A DNA stretch of 64,000 nucleotides from Chitinophagaceae bacterium (lineage in GTDB: Bacteria; Bacteroidota; Bacteroidia; Chitinophagales; Chitinophagaceae): assembly GCA_013140985.1 (NCBI GenBank), contig JABFRU010000048.1:1-64000 (forward strand), given 5' to 3'. The notes beneath the pieces are model-generated. The model was not told the origin of the DNA. It made no database searches and saw nothing but the letters and a program-made list of their open reading frames with translations. Positions within the stretch are counted from its first letter, which is position 1. Each line of letters opens with the position of its first letter. Shown in pieces: positions 34,514-42,094 of this stretch. The position numbers and the translations under genes are program-made.

Positions 34514-35456
34514 AACTATTTGTTTTACATATTTTCTGAAATGAACATTTTTGACAATGTTCAATATAATTTGTTGTAGAAAAATCGTCTGCTTTCAATT
34601 GATTGTACTTTTTGTTAGCACCAGCCATATGCATCCTGATAATTGCAGAAGACATATTCTCTCCAAAAGCTTCTATTTTTTCATCTGTTACATAATAATC
34701 CCGTTTTATTCGGTCTTTATGAAGCAATTGATATTCGGTCAGTTTATAATCATGGATTTTCCATTTGGAAACATTGGGAAGAAAATCTGCATGAGGCTTT
34801 ATGGTAGCTACTTTATAAAGAGCCACTGCATAGGCAATTAATTGTTCATCGTATGAAGCTGTTCCGTATGTATGTACTTTCCAGTCAAAAATATGTGGTG
34901 GACTATCATCAAAAAAAGCAATAAAATCGGGAATCGCTTTTACACTAAACCGGTCAAAATTATAAATCAATGGCCGCTGGCTAATTACATATTTGGAAGA
35001 TTTCAGGTAATCAATAAAGTCTTTATCATCAAGAATATTTGTAAGGGCAGTAACAATATCATCTTTTGCATGATTGATTTCCTCGTCAGAAATGCCCTCA
35101 CCAAATTCACATTCAATAAAAGCATTAAAAGCTGGATTATTTGTAAGTACAGCATCCGGCTCCCGATACTTTTGAGAAGTAGCATACTCTAATTGTGTAT
35201 CAAACATGGCCATTGCCTGCTCAATAAAGTAATCTTTTTTTACAGGATATCTATTGTTGATTGCAAGTACGAGAAATTTACTCAGTATGTTATCCACTAT
35301 TGTACCCCGCCAGGCATGAACTGTCTGCAACTTTGAAAGAAGTGTTACTTCCCGTCGAAACAAATCATTCTTCACACGGCTGTCCGCTACAATATTCTTG
35401 TAGAACCACAGCCTTTCACACTGAACAAATTGCTTATATCCGGTAACTGAAATCAT
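34464..35456 (-). CDS. Cas4/AddB-like Fe-S PD-(D/E)XK nuclease
   Basis: 330 residues. Nuclease motifs: H47 in VHAWRGTIVDNIL, D177 in AIPDFIAF, D191-W-K193 in IFDWKVH, and Q205 in DEQLIAYA (RecB motif order H-D-(D/E)xK-QxxxY). Four Cys residues, C13 near the start and C301-x2-C304-x5-C310 near the end, match the [4Fe-4S] cluster layout of Cas4 and AddB nucleases. It could process guides, chew invading DNA or feed the Argonaute. Start and stop overlap: it begins 4 bp before the end of the XRE gene and runs 50 bp into the Argonaute gene. Confidence 0.8.
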   Translation of the reverse strand: MISVTGYKQFVQCERLWFYKNIVADSRVKNDLFRREVTLLSKLQTVHAWRGTIVDNILSKFLVLAINNRYPVKKDYFIEQAMAMFDTQLEYATSQKYREPDAVLTNNPAFNAFIECEFGEGISDEEINHAKDDIVTALTNILDDKDFIDYLKSSKYVISQRPLIYNFDRFSVKAIPDFIAFFDDSPPHIFDWKVHTYGTASYDEQLIAYAVALYKVATIKPHADFLPNVSKWKIHDYKLTEYQLLHKDRIKRDYYVTDEKIEAFGENMSSAIIRMHMAGANKKYNQLKADDFSTTNYIEHCQKCSFQKICKTNSYETTSKYTVRDEHFQN

Positions 35457-35797
35457 TTTTTCCGATTTCTGATAAACTTTAAATAATTAAGTAATTCCAA
35501 CTCTTCATCATCTGAAATATCACCCACCCTGTAAGCGATAGATATTTTACCGGATTCACTTTTCACCTTTTCTTTACGTTCGGTAACTGGATAGCCTACT
35601 TTCTCCATAAGCAAATCATAGCTTACACCATATATTTCAGAAAGCTTGTGAAGCGTTAACGGAGAAGGCTGTTTTACTTTTCCTGATTCGAGTTGACTTA
35701 AATAAGCATTCGAAACATCGGCCTGTTTCTCTACTTCTCTCAGGGTCATATTTTTTGCTTCCCTCAAAGCCCTGAAGTAGTCGCCATAATTTTGCAT
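35453..35797 (-). CDS. XRE-family regulator of the Argonaute operon
   Basis: 114 residues from ATG 35797. Residues 1-65 are a Cro/C1-type helix-turn-helix (GDYFRALREAKNMTLREVEKQADVSNAYLSQLESGKVKQPS region). The C-terminal tail has an acidic end. It is the first gene of the operon and is preceded by three palindromic sites that also contain the promoter boxes, so it very likely represses its own operon. The overlap with the nuclease gene (ATGA) couples translation. Confidence 0.85.
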   Translation of the reverse strand: MQNYGDYFRALREAKNMTLREVEKQADVSNAYLSQLESGKVKQPSPLTLHKLSEIYGVSYDLLMEKVGYPVTERKEKVKSESGKISIAYRVGDISDDEELELLNYLKFIRNRKK

Positions 35798-35816
35798 ACA
35801 ATTTAAATTTATCGGT

Positions 35817-35901
35817 TTGCTAAATATTGCAAGCAAATATATAGATTGTTGCTTGATATTGCAAGCAAATATATAGATTGTTGCTTGATATTGCAAGCAT
35901 T
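35817..35901 (-). promoter_or_regulatory. tandem 32-bp repeat with palindromic operators and nested promoters
   Basis: A 32-bp unit is repeated twice exactly from 35824 and begins a third time at 35888. Each period contains the palindrome TTGCTTG-N6-CAAGCAA: 35849-35868 is perfect, 35881-35900 has one mismatch and 35817-35836 is imperfect. On the minus strand each also carries TATATTTG (35834-35841 and 35866-35873), matching the Bacteroidota -7 box, with TTG about 20 bases upstream. Operators overlapping promoters in this way suit an XRE repressor. Confidence 0.75.
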
Positions 35902-35982
35902 ATTTTTAAGCGCTTACTGATTTTTCTACTCTGTTCGACTTAAATAATTGATAATTAACTGATTGTAATTATTTTAGGAAAG

Positions 35983-37731
35983 CTATGCCTCATGGTTGCC
36001 AATAATATTGGAAAGAAAATCTCTGGCAAATTTTTCAGCAGCAAGAAAATCACTTAGCTTTTGCTCAAGCAGCTTCTTTAATTCAGCATTAAACCTGAAT
36101 AACAACTTAAAATTAATACTGCCTTTTGTTTTAGAATACTCTGCTCTTACTACTGGCATAATCCTTTTGTCAATTTCTTCCAGATAATAGGAGGATGCTG
36201 CTGAAATTCTTGCTTCGAGTAGTTGGTATTTACCCTCTTGGTTAAGTTTGCAGATGCTGCTTATTTCTTCTGTAAATTTAAGCGATGTGGTAGTACAGTG
36301 GCTAATTCTCCCGAGTGTGTCCGCAATTTCAGCATAGTTATTTAGCAAACTACCATTTTGAGAAAAAAATGCAGATAACTCTACCCAGCTAAAATAATCA
36401 CATAGTTTTCGTTCTGCAAATAATGCCTGTTCATTTGAAAGAATTTCAATCAGTTTATCCTCCGATAATGAATCTGGCAAAGCACCGGCAGCAAAAGCTG
36501 AGTTATTCATAATTTGAAGATTAACCTTAGAACTTAAAGATAGTCCCTGTAAAGATTTTAATCGGCTTAAAGCAACATAAGCCTGTCCCGGAACAAAAAC
36601 ATCTTCTAAATCCAAAACTGCATTTTCAAACGTTAATCCCTGGCTCTTATGAATGGTAATTGCCCAGGCTAACCTAACAGGGAACTGCCTGAACGTACCT
36701 ACGACTTCAGGGTTTACAGAATTTGTTGATTCGTTAAATACATATTTTATTTTTGACCAAACTTCTTTTTGAATTTGTATTGTGGCACCATCATCAAGCA
36801 ATATAGATAATTCTTCAGGCACAATAGCTTTTACCAGGCCTGTCTTTCCGTTGTAATATTTTTTATCTTTTCCTTTGTCATTACGCAACAACATTATTCT
36901 TGCCCCAATTTTTAATTTTAAACAGTTTTCAGTAGGAAAAGATACTTCATCAAAGTCACCATCAACCTCCGCCCATAGAAATTCCTCCTGAGTTGCTAAA
37001 ATTCTAAGCCCATTTTCATTTATTGAGTCAACTTTGGCATTATGAGTTGTAAGAATAACGGGACTTTTCTCATTTACAACATCGGGCTTGTAACAAGTGT
37101 TTATTAAATCAACTTCTCTTTGGGAACAATTACCCGTACGGACTTGATTAAGTAATTGAATAAAATTATCGTCTGTCTGGCGATAAACTTGTGTAAGTTC
37201 GAGATATACGGGTGGTGCTATTTTGATTGATAGGGCGTTTAAGAAATTAATTCCCTTGTAATATTGTTTTATCTGTCTCCATTCTTCATCTGCTATGATT
37301 GGTGAAAGTTGACAAAGGTCTCCCACAAACAGAACCTGAACATCGCCAAATGGCACATCTTCCTTTTTTCTCGTTGTCCTTAAAATATAATCAATAGCAT
37401 CTAATGTATCTGCTCTCAACATTGATACTTCATCAATAATAAGTAATTCAAGTTCTTTAATTAGCTTCTTTTTATTACTGTCTATAGAGGTTCCCAGTTG
37501 GCTTTTTCCTGGCAGAAAAGGGCCAAGTGGCAGGTTAAAAAACGAGTGAATGGTAACTCCATTTGCATTGATAGCTGCAATGCCGGTGGGTGCAACAACT
37601 ATACATTTTTTATAGATATTTTGACGAAGTGCGTTTAGAAATGTTGTTTTGCCGGTACCAGCTTTGCCAGTAAGAAAAAGCGACTTATCTGTTGTGGAAA
37701 TAAAATTGAGAGTAAGTTTAATAATATCCAT
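35983..37731 (-). CDS. PIF1-like SF1 DNA helicase
   Basis: 582 residues. Motif I FLTGKAGTGKTTF (Walker A 22-29), motif Ia VVAPTGIAAINANGVTIHSFF, motif II LLIIDEVSMLRADT, and the later VALSRLKSLQGLSLSS and AWAITIHKSQGLTFENAVLDL motifs of PIF1/RecD helicases are present. It unwinds DNA 5' to 3' by family rule. The last 150 residues are unassigned. It lies upstream of the Argonaute operon on the same strand but is separated from it by about 190 bp and a promoter, so it may serve the mobile element rather than the defence operon. Confidence 0.8.
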   Translation of the reverse strand: MDIIKLTLNFISTTDKSLFLTGKAGTGKTTFLNALRQNIYKKCIVVAPTGIAAINANGVTIHSFFNLPLGPFLPGKSQLGTSIDSNKKKLIKELELLIIDEVSMLRADTLDAIDYILRTTRKKEDVPFGDVQVLFVGDLCQLSPIIADEEWRQIKQYYKGINFLNALSIKIAPPVYLELTQVYRQTDDNFIQLLNQVRTGNCSQREVDLINTCYKPDVVNEKSPVILTTHNAKVDSINENGLRILATQEEFLWAEVDGDFDEVSFPTENCLKLKIGARIMLLRNDKGKDKKYYNGKTGLVKAIVPEELSILLDDGATIQIQKEVWSKIKYVFNESTNSVNPEVVGTFRQFPVRLAWAITIHKSQGLTFENAVLDLEDVFVPGQAYVALSRLKSLQGLSLSSKVNLQIMNNSAFAAGALPDSLSEDKLIEILSNEQALFAERKLCDYFSWVELSAFFSQNGSLLNNYAEIADTLGRISHCTTTSLKFTEEISSICKLNQEGKYQLLEARISAASSYYLEEIDKRIMPVVRAEYSKTKGSINFKLLFRFNAELKKLLEQKLSDFLAAEKFARDFLSNIIGNHEA

Positions 37732-37867
37732 AGGGGTTTACAGCAATTATTAGCCAACAGGCATTTTTGAAGTTACTATTATACAATTTAGCAAATTTAA
37801 ACTACAATTGGTAAATCACATATTGCAACTCCAATATCCAATGGGATTAAAGGTATTACCCTATTAG

Positions 37868-39829
37868 TCAAGTTTCTTTCTCCGCCTTCAACCTCCCCAC
37901 TTCTTCCCCAATCAACCGCTTAATATCCATCTTTACCTGGTAATAATTGTCCAGCACCTGTTGCTGAGTAACACTAGAAACCGCAGGAATGTCCCGGTAG
38001 TTACTTACTTCTGCATTTAGTTTCTCATGGTCATTGATAATTTCGGAATGAAACATTTTGAGTTTGATTTTTTCCAACGGGTCGTCGGCAACCATGCCGA
38101 CAAATTCACCGGAAGAAAGTGCGGCAATCTTACTGGCGGGTATGGCTGCATCCAATTGTTTGCTGTGGCTGATGGACGTATCGGTACGATTGATGGAAAC
38201 ACTCTGCCTGTCCTGCATTATTTTACCAAAACGTTCACTCAGCAGTTTGCTGGTTTCTCCCATCACCTGTCCGCTGATAATATTGCCAGTGATGTTTACA
38301 ATTACATCGGCCTGCTCACGACCATAATCTTTTTTAAGCTGGCTAAAATCCTGCATGGCTAAAGTGGTGGCAACTTTATTACTTCTGGCTGTAGCAATCA
38401 GGCTGTCAATATTGTTGAAATAAATGGTGGGAAATTCATCAAACACCAAACTGCACTTTTGCATCCCCTTTTTGTTTACCTGCCTTACTAATCTTGAAAC
38501 ATAAAGAGATAACACAGCACCATAAATTTGCTGCTTCTCCGGGTTATTACCTACGCAAACAATTTTTGGATGCTTGGGGTTGTTAATATCCAATGTAAAA
38601 TCGTTGCCAGATAACACCCAATACAATTGCGGTGCTGCCAACCTTGCCATACCAATTTTAGCAGAGGCTACCTGTCCTTCCAATTGTTCCATTGCATCGT
38701 TTTGGTAAGCGGTTATGAAGGGGTTTACCAGTACTTCAATCTCAGGTTGTGTATTTAATACCGGAAACAATTCATCATACTCTGCCTGCATCAGTTCAAT
38801 TACATGCGGCAGGGTACAATATTTTCCATCGGCATATTTTCGCAAGAACCAGATAACAGCCGTAACAAAATTGATAGGTGATTCCACAAAGAAATCTCCC
38901 TGCTTATTTATCCATTCCCTGTTTAGCCCTAAAAGAATTGTTCTGGCACTTTCTGTAGCATCGGTAATATCATTCATGCTGTTTGGGTCAAGCGGATTGC
39001 AACGGTGCGATACAGAAAGGTTATCAAAGTTGATTACATAGAAAGATGGTTTTACTGAATAGTTATGTTTATTTTGCTGCAGCCAGTTGTAAACAATGCG
39101 GCTCAAATCATCGTACTTAAAATCATATACAAACATGGCAAAGCCTTTTTCTATGTGCTGTTTAATTACATGCTGAATAACAAACCAGCTCTTACCTGCA
39201 CCTGGGCTTCCAATTACCAGTAACCCCCGAAATGGATTGATGATATTTATCCAGCTTTTTCTAACCCTGCCTTTCAAATTATAACGGGCAGGCAAGTTGA
39301 TGGAATATTCATTGCTGATTAATCGTTCTTCCTGCGGAAAGGTTTCGTTGAGTGAATTGAAAACATCATCACCTAAATTGTAACGAATTAAGCGGCTGAG
39401 TAAATTGCCGCCTGCCAGTATCAGTAAAAACCCAATGCCTGTGGCTGTGATGTAAACTATGGCGACTGTTTGCACATCGTACTGTAGTTTAAAATACAAC
39501 TGGCTTGAAAAATAGAGCAGCAAGCCAATCAGCAAATATGCTGTGATGCTTCTCCAATTTATCTTTTCATCTTTTTTGCCCTGTGCTCCAAATAATGAAA
39601 TAACCAGCAGCCCCAACGCCATAAGTTTTGATGTAAGCTGATTATGAAATAAGCCAGTGTTGGAAATGTTTTTCATCAGCCTGTCAGTGATGGTGCTTGT
39701 AATTTCCCACTGCTCAAAAGCAACGTAACAGCAATAATAAAAATGTAGCAGCAAAATAAAAATACTGGCAAATCTTGTCAGGTCAACTATCTTCCGCAAC
39801 CCCTGTTCATTTTCTCCTGTGTGTGACAT
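37868..39829 (-). CDS. type IV coupling protein (TraG/VirD4-like, MobC of Bacteroidota)
   Basis: 653 residues. Four transmembrane helices (about 21-38, 68-82, 97-113, 122-141) precede a cytosolic ATPase with Walker A GSPGAGKS (207-214), SLVFDEFPTIYFNN-type Walker B, and conserved TLAMQDFSQLKKDYG. It brings relaxase-bound DNA to a transfer channel. It lies 16 bp after the relaxase gene. Confidence 0.85.
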   Translation of the reverse strand: MSHTGENEQGLRKIVDLTRFASIFILLLHFYYCCYVAFEQWEITSTITDRLMKNISNTGLFHNQLTSKLMALGLLVISLFGAQGKKDEKINWRSITAYLLIGLLLYFSSQLYFKLQYDVQTVAIVYITATGIGFLLILAGGNLLSRLIRYNLGDDVFNSLNETFPQEERLISNEYSINLPARYNLKGRVRKSWINIINPFRGLLVIGSPGAGKSWFVIQHVIKQHIEKGFAMFVYDFKYDDLSRIVYNWLQQNKHNYSVKPSFYVINFDNLSVSHRCNPLDPNSMNDITDATESARTILLGLNREWINKQGDFFVESPINFVTAVIWFLRKYADGKYCTLPHVIELMQAEYDELFPVLNTQPEIEVLVNPFITAYQNDAMEQLEGQVASAKIGMARLAAPQLYWVLSGNDFTLDINNPKHPKIVCVGNNPEKQQIYGAVLSLYVSRLVRQVNKKGMQKCSLVFDEFPTIYFNNIDSLIATARSNKVATTLAMQDFSQLKKDYGREQADVIVNITGNIISGQVMGETSKLLSERFGKIMQDRQSVSINRTDTSISHSKQLDAAIPASKIAALSSGEFVGMVADDPLEKIKLKMFHSEIINDHEKLNAEVSNYRDIPAVSSVTQQQVLDNYYQVKMDIKRLIGEEVGRLKAEKET

Positions 39830-39845
39830 ATCATCGTTTTACTAA

Positions 39846-41117
39846 TTACAAATTTTGTTTCTTCTTTTTACGTTTCTTTTTTAACAGGCTGTTGGGTATG
39901 TTATCGTATTGCTCTTTGGTAGATAGCAGCACATCTAACGGGCTCTCCCTTTTTGTTGTGAGAGGAATTGTTTTATCCTGTTGTTTTTGCTGACTCCTTT
40001 CGTTGTGAATGGAACCACCGGCTCTGCTGTCCTTTGTTTCATCTTGATTAAGCGATTTTTCAGTGCCAGCCGCTAACCTGCTTTGTAATGCCGCAGCACT
40101 ATAACCTTTACCTAAATCACTACCATTAAAAACAACCTTGTTTTGATTGTCAACAAAAGTGATTCCGAACAACCTGCCTTCAGTATTTTGGCGAAGCACC
40201 GTGTAAATATTTTTCTGTTTCAATTGCTCCGTTAATTCTTGTATTGAAGAAGGCGATTGTGAAAGGCAATCATCCAGTTTGATTTTTACAAATGGTTTAA
40301 GGGATTCTTTTGCAGCTTCATTAGCAGCAAATTTCTTTTCAAGATTAGCTAAAATTGGTTTGCAACCGATAGAACTTGCTTTGATAGGTACACCTACTTT
40401 ATTTCCGGCTGCATCCAATATGCGATAAACCAATCCACGGTTTTTAAAAACCCTGCCTTCTTCTTTACCTCTGTCCGCAACTACATTGAATTGTTTTAAA
40501 GCCGCATTAAATTCAGGTAAGGAAGTAAACTTGTACTGACTGTAAACTGCTCCAACAATATTTGAGATACTGCGTTTAGTTTCCGACTTTCCATAAACGG
40601 CTTTTTCAACATCAACCGGTTTGATGCCAGGCTTTGGTAGTTGCTGCTGCCTTTCTGCTTTTACTAAGCCATACAATTGCTCAATTTCCTTTCTTGCCTT
40701 TTCAGATTGGTTTCTGCCGATGTTGTGGGTATTGATACGCCTACCATCTGCTTTAATAGTAGTGCTTACAATGTGAATGTGTGGATGCCCGGCATCTTCA
40801 TGTTTGTAAACGAGGTAAGGCTGCTGTCCAAACCCAATCATTTCCATATAGGCAGATGCAATTTGTAATAACTTACTTTCAGCCAGCTTTTCTGATGGGT
40901 CAAAGTTGAGTGATACATGCAGGGTTTTTGTGGTGGCTCTTTCATTCAAACTATTCAGCCTTTCAAAACCTGCCAGTTTCTGATAAAAGTTCATGTCTTT
41001 TGCATCTTTGAGATAATTGGCGGCATGTAAGCAAACTGCTTTGCTCTTTTGAACTTTCTTTTCATTATAGTTCAAAGCTGCTTCAATACTTTTCGGTGTG
41101 GCTATTTTTGCAACCAT
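39846..41117 (-). CDS. MobB-type relaxase
   Basis: 423 residues. The N-terminal relaxase domain has the metal-binding histidines H111, H113 and H115 in GHPHIHIVSTTI and a nearby YLVYKHED, as in Bacteroidota mobilization relaxases. A YF/Tyr nucleophile should lie in the first 50 residues (NYNEKK at 16-21 or NFYQK at 43-47). It nicks oriT and pilots the strand. The C-terminus is basic and ends in a Lys/Arg run. It overlaps the MobA-like gene by 16 bp. Confidence 0.85.
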   Translation of the reverse strand: MVAKIATPKSIEAALNYNEKKVQKSKAVCLHAANYLKDAKDMNFYQKLAGFERLNSLNERATTKTLHVSLNFDPSEKLAESKLLQIASAYMEMIGFGQQPYLVYKHEDAGHPHIHIVSTTIKADGRRINTHNIGRNQSEKARKEIEQLYGLVKAERQQQLPKPGIKPVDVEKAVYGKSETKRSISNIVGAVYSQYKFTSLPEFNAALKQFNVVADRGKEEGRVFKNRGLVYRILDAAGNKVGVPIKASSIGCKPILANLEKKFAANEAAKESLKPFVKIKLDDCLSQSPSSIQELTEQLKQKNIYTVLRQNTEGRLFGITFVDNQNKVVFNGSDLGKGYSAAALQSRLAAGTEKSLNQDETKDSRAGGSIHNERSQQKQQDKTIPLTTKRESPLDVLLSTKEQYDNIPNSLLKKKRKKKKQNL

Positions 41118-41497
41118 TGCTCATACAGTTGATTCATCCGTAATTTTATTTCTTCCACTTTGCTGACTAGCATCTTTTGCAAGCCATCATATTGATGTAC
41201 CCAAATCCGGAACTCCGGTATCTTATCAAGCAAGTGCAATTTGTGTACTGCCTGGTTAAAATTGTTGCCGATGGCATTGAGTTCTTTTTTCAGATTCAGC
41301 ATGTCTAACAAAAAATCATCGGCACTTTCGTTTCTGTACTTAACAGTAACAGGCTTTTGTAATGCTACTTTCCTCAGGTAAGCACTGATATCTTTTTCGG
41401 TAGTTTTTCCTTTCAGCTTTGTAAGTTGATTTATTTCAGTTTCATTCATCCTTACAACCACCATTTTGCTCCTCACTTCACTTTCTACCTTCTTCAT
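41102..41497 (-). CDS. plasmid mobilization protein (MobA/MobC-like, RHH)
   Basis: 131 residues. It starts with a ribbon-helix-helix strand (KMVVVRMNETEINQLTKL) and continues with long helices containing the GNNFNQAVHKL motif of the relaxosome accessory family. It binds oriT next to the relaxase and helps melt the nick site. It is transcribed first of the three mob genes, directly from the oriT-like region upstream. Confidence 0.8.
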   Translation of the reverse strand: MKKVESEVRSKMVVVRMNETEINQLTKLKGKTTEKDISAYLRKVALQKPVTVKYRNESADDFLLDMLNLKKELNAIGNNFNQAVHKLHLLDKIPEFRIWVHQYDGLQKMLVSKVEEIKLRMNQLYEQWLQK

Positions 41498-41514
41498 ATT
41501 TTTAAGTTTTCTGT

Positions 41515-41625
41515 TTCACTACCCCGAAACGACTTCGGAGTGAAGGGCAAGATGCCCCAAACGTATAACGTTTGTACATCTTGCCATGTGCAAGACCGGG
41601 CACATTAAGCCCTTGTAAAATTTAT
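41515..41625. other. probable origin of transfer (oriT)
   Basis: Just upstream of the mob genes there are nested inverted repeats: GGCAAGATG (41546-41554) with CATCTTGCC (41577-41585), enclosing CAAACGT (41558-41564) and ACGTTTG (41568-41574), then ATGTGC and GCACAT around AAGACCGG (about 41586-41605), plus a CCGAAACGACTTCGG hairpin to the left. Such arm-rich regions beside relaxase genes mark oriT. The nick site is probably in or next to AAGACCGGGCACATTAAG. Confidence 0.6.
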
Positions 41626-41764
41626 TAGTTGAGAAATTTATTTTTTCTTTCAAACGCATGGCAAAACTGGTGTAAAATCTGTACCATTATTGAGATTTGC
41701 ATGGCTAATATTTAGTCAGGCAAAAAGGCGATTTCTAACAGTTCAGAATGATTATTTTTACCAT

Positions 41765-41917
41765 ATGGAAATGTATGTAAGAACTCAAGAAATTAAGGAA
41801 GTTATTTTGGGTGATGGCATCAGGTTTTCTTATACCATAAAACCTGTGAAAATTAGGAATATTTTAGGTGCTGCTGTGGGTGTTTTGAAGGAATATTTTA
41901 TTACAAATCCTGCTTGA
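41765..41917 (+). CDS. possible small protein (50 aa)
   Basis: A frame from ATG 41765 encodes about 50 residues (MEMYVRTQEIKEVILGDGI at the start) with a β-strand pattern and no low complexity. The stop overlaps the start of the next small frame by 4 bp (TTGA), which argues for a pair of real genes. Function unknown. Confidence 0.35.
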   Translation: MEMYVRTQEIKEVILGDGIRFSYTIKPVKIRNILGAAVGVLKEYFITNPA

Positions 41918-42063
41918 GAAAATTCAAATTATATAGAACTAAGGAAGGGAACTGGTACGAGACGGTGGAGTATAATATAAGTATTGATAAAGACGTTATG
42001 TTGCGGCAAAAATTGACGATAGATAAATACTATAAGAGGCTTCATTTTAAAAAATCATTTTAA
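41914..42063 (+). CDS. possible small protein (49 aa), TTG start
   Basis: The frame starts at TTG 41914 and ends at TAA 42061. It is rich in Lys, Arg and Tyr (RTKEGNWYETVEYNI, then KYYKRLHFKKSF at the end) with an ordered, protein-like composition. It overlaps the preceding frame by 4 bp and lies 31 bp before the 472-aa gene. It is unproven, but the three frames could form one transcript. Confidence 0.35.
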   Translation: MRKFKLYRTKEGNWYETVEYNISIDKDVMLRQKLTIDKYYKRLHFKKSF

Positions 42064-42094
42064 GAAGTATTTTCGCAATTATTTACCATTATTT

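Noticed and set aside
35824-35901. Short CRISPR-like array
   Set aside because: The 32-bp units are directly adjacent, with no spacers. They hold operators and promoter boxes for the XRE gene, and no cas genes other than a Cas4-like nuclease are near.
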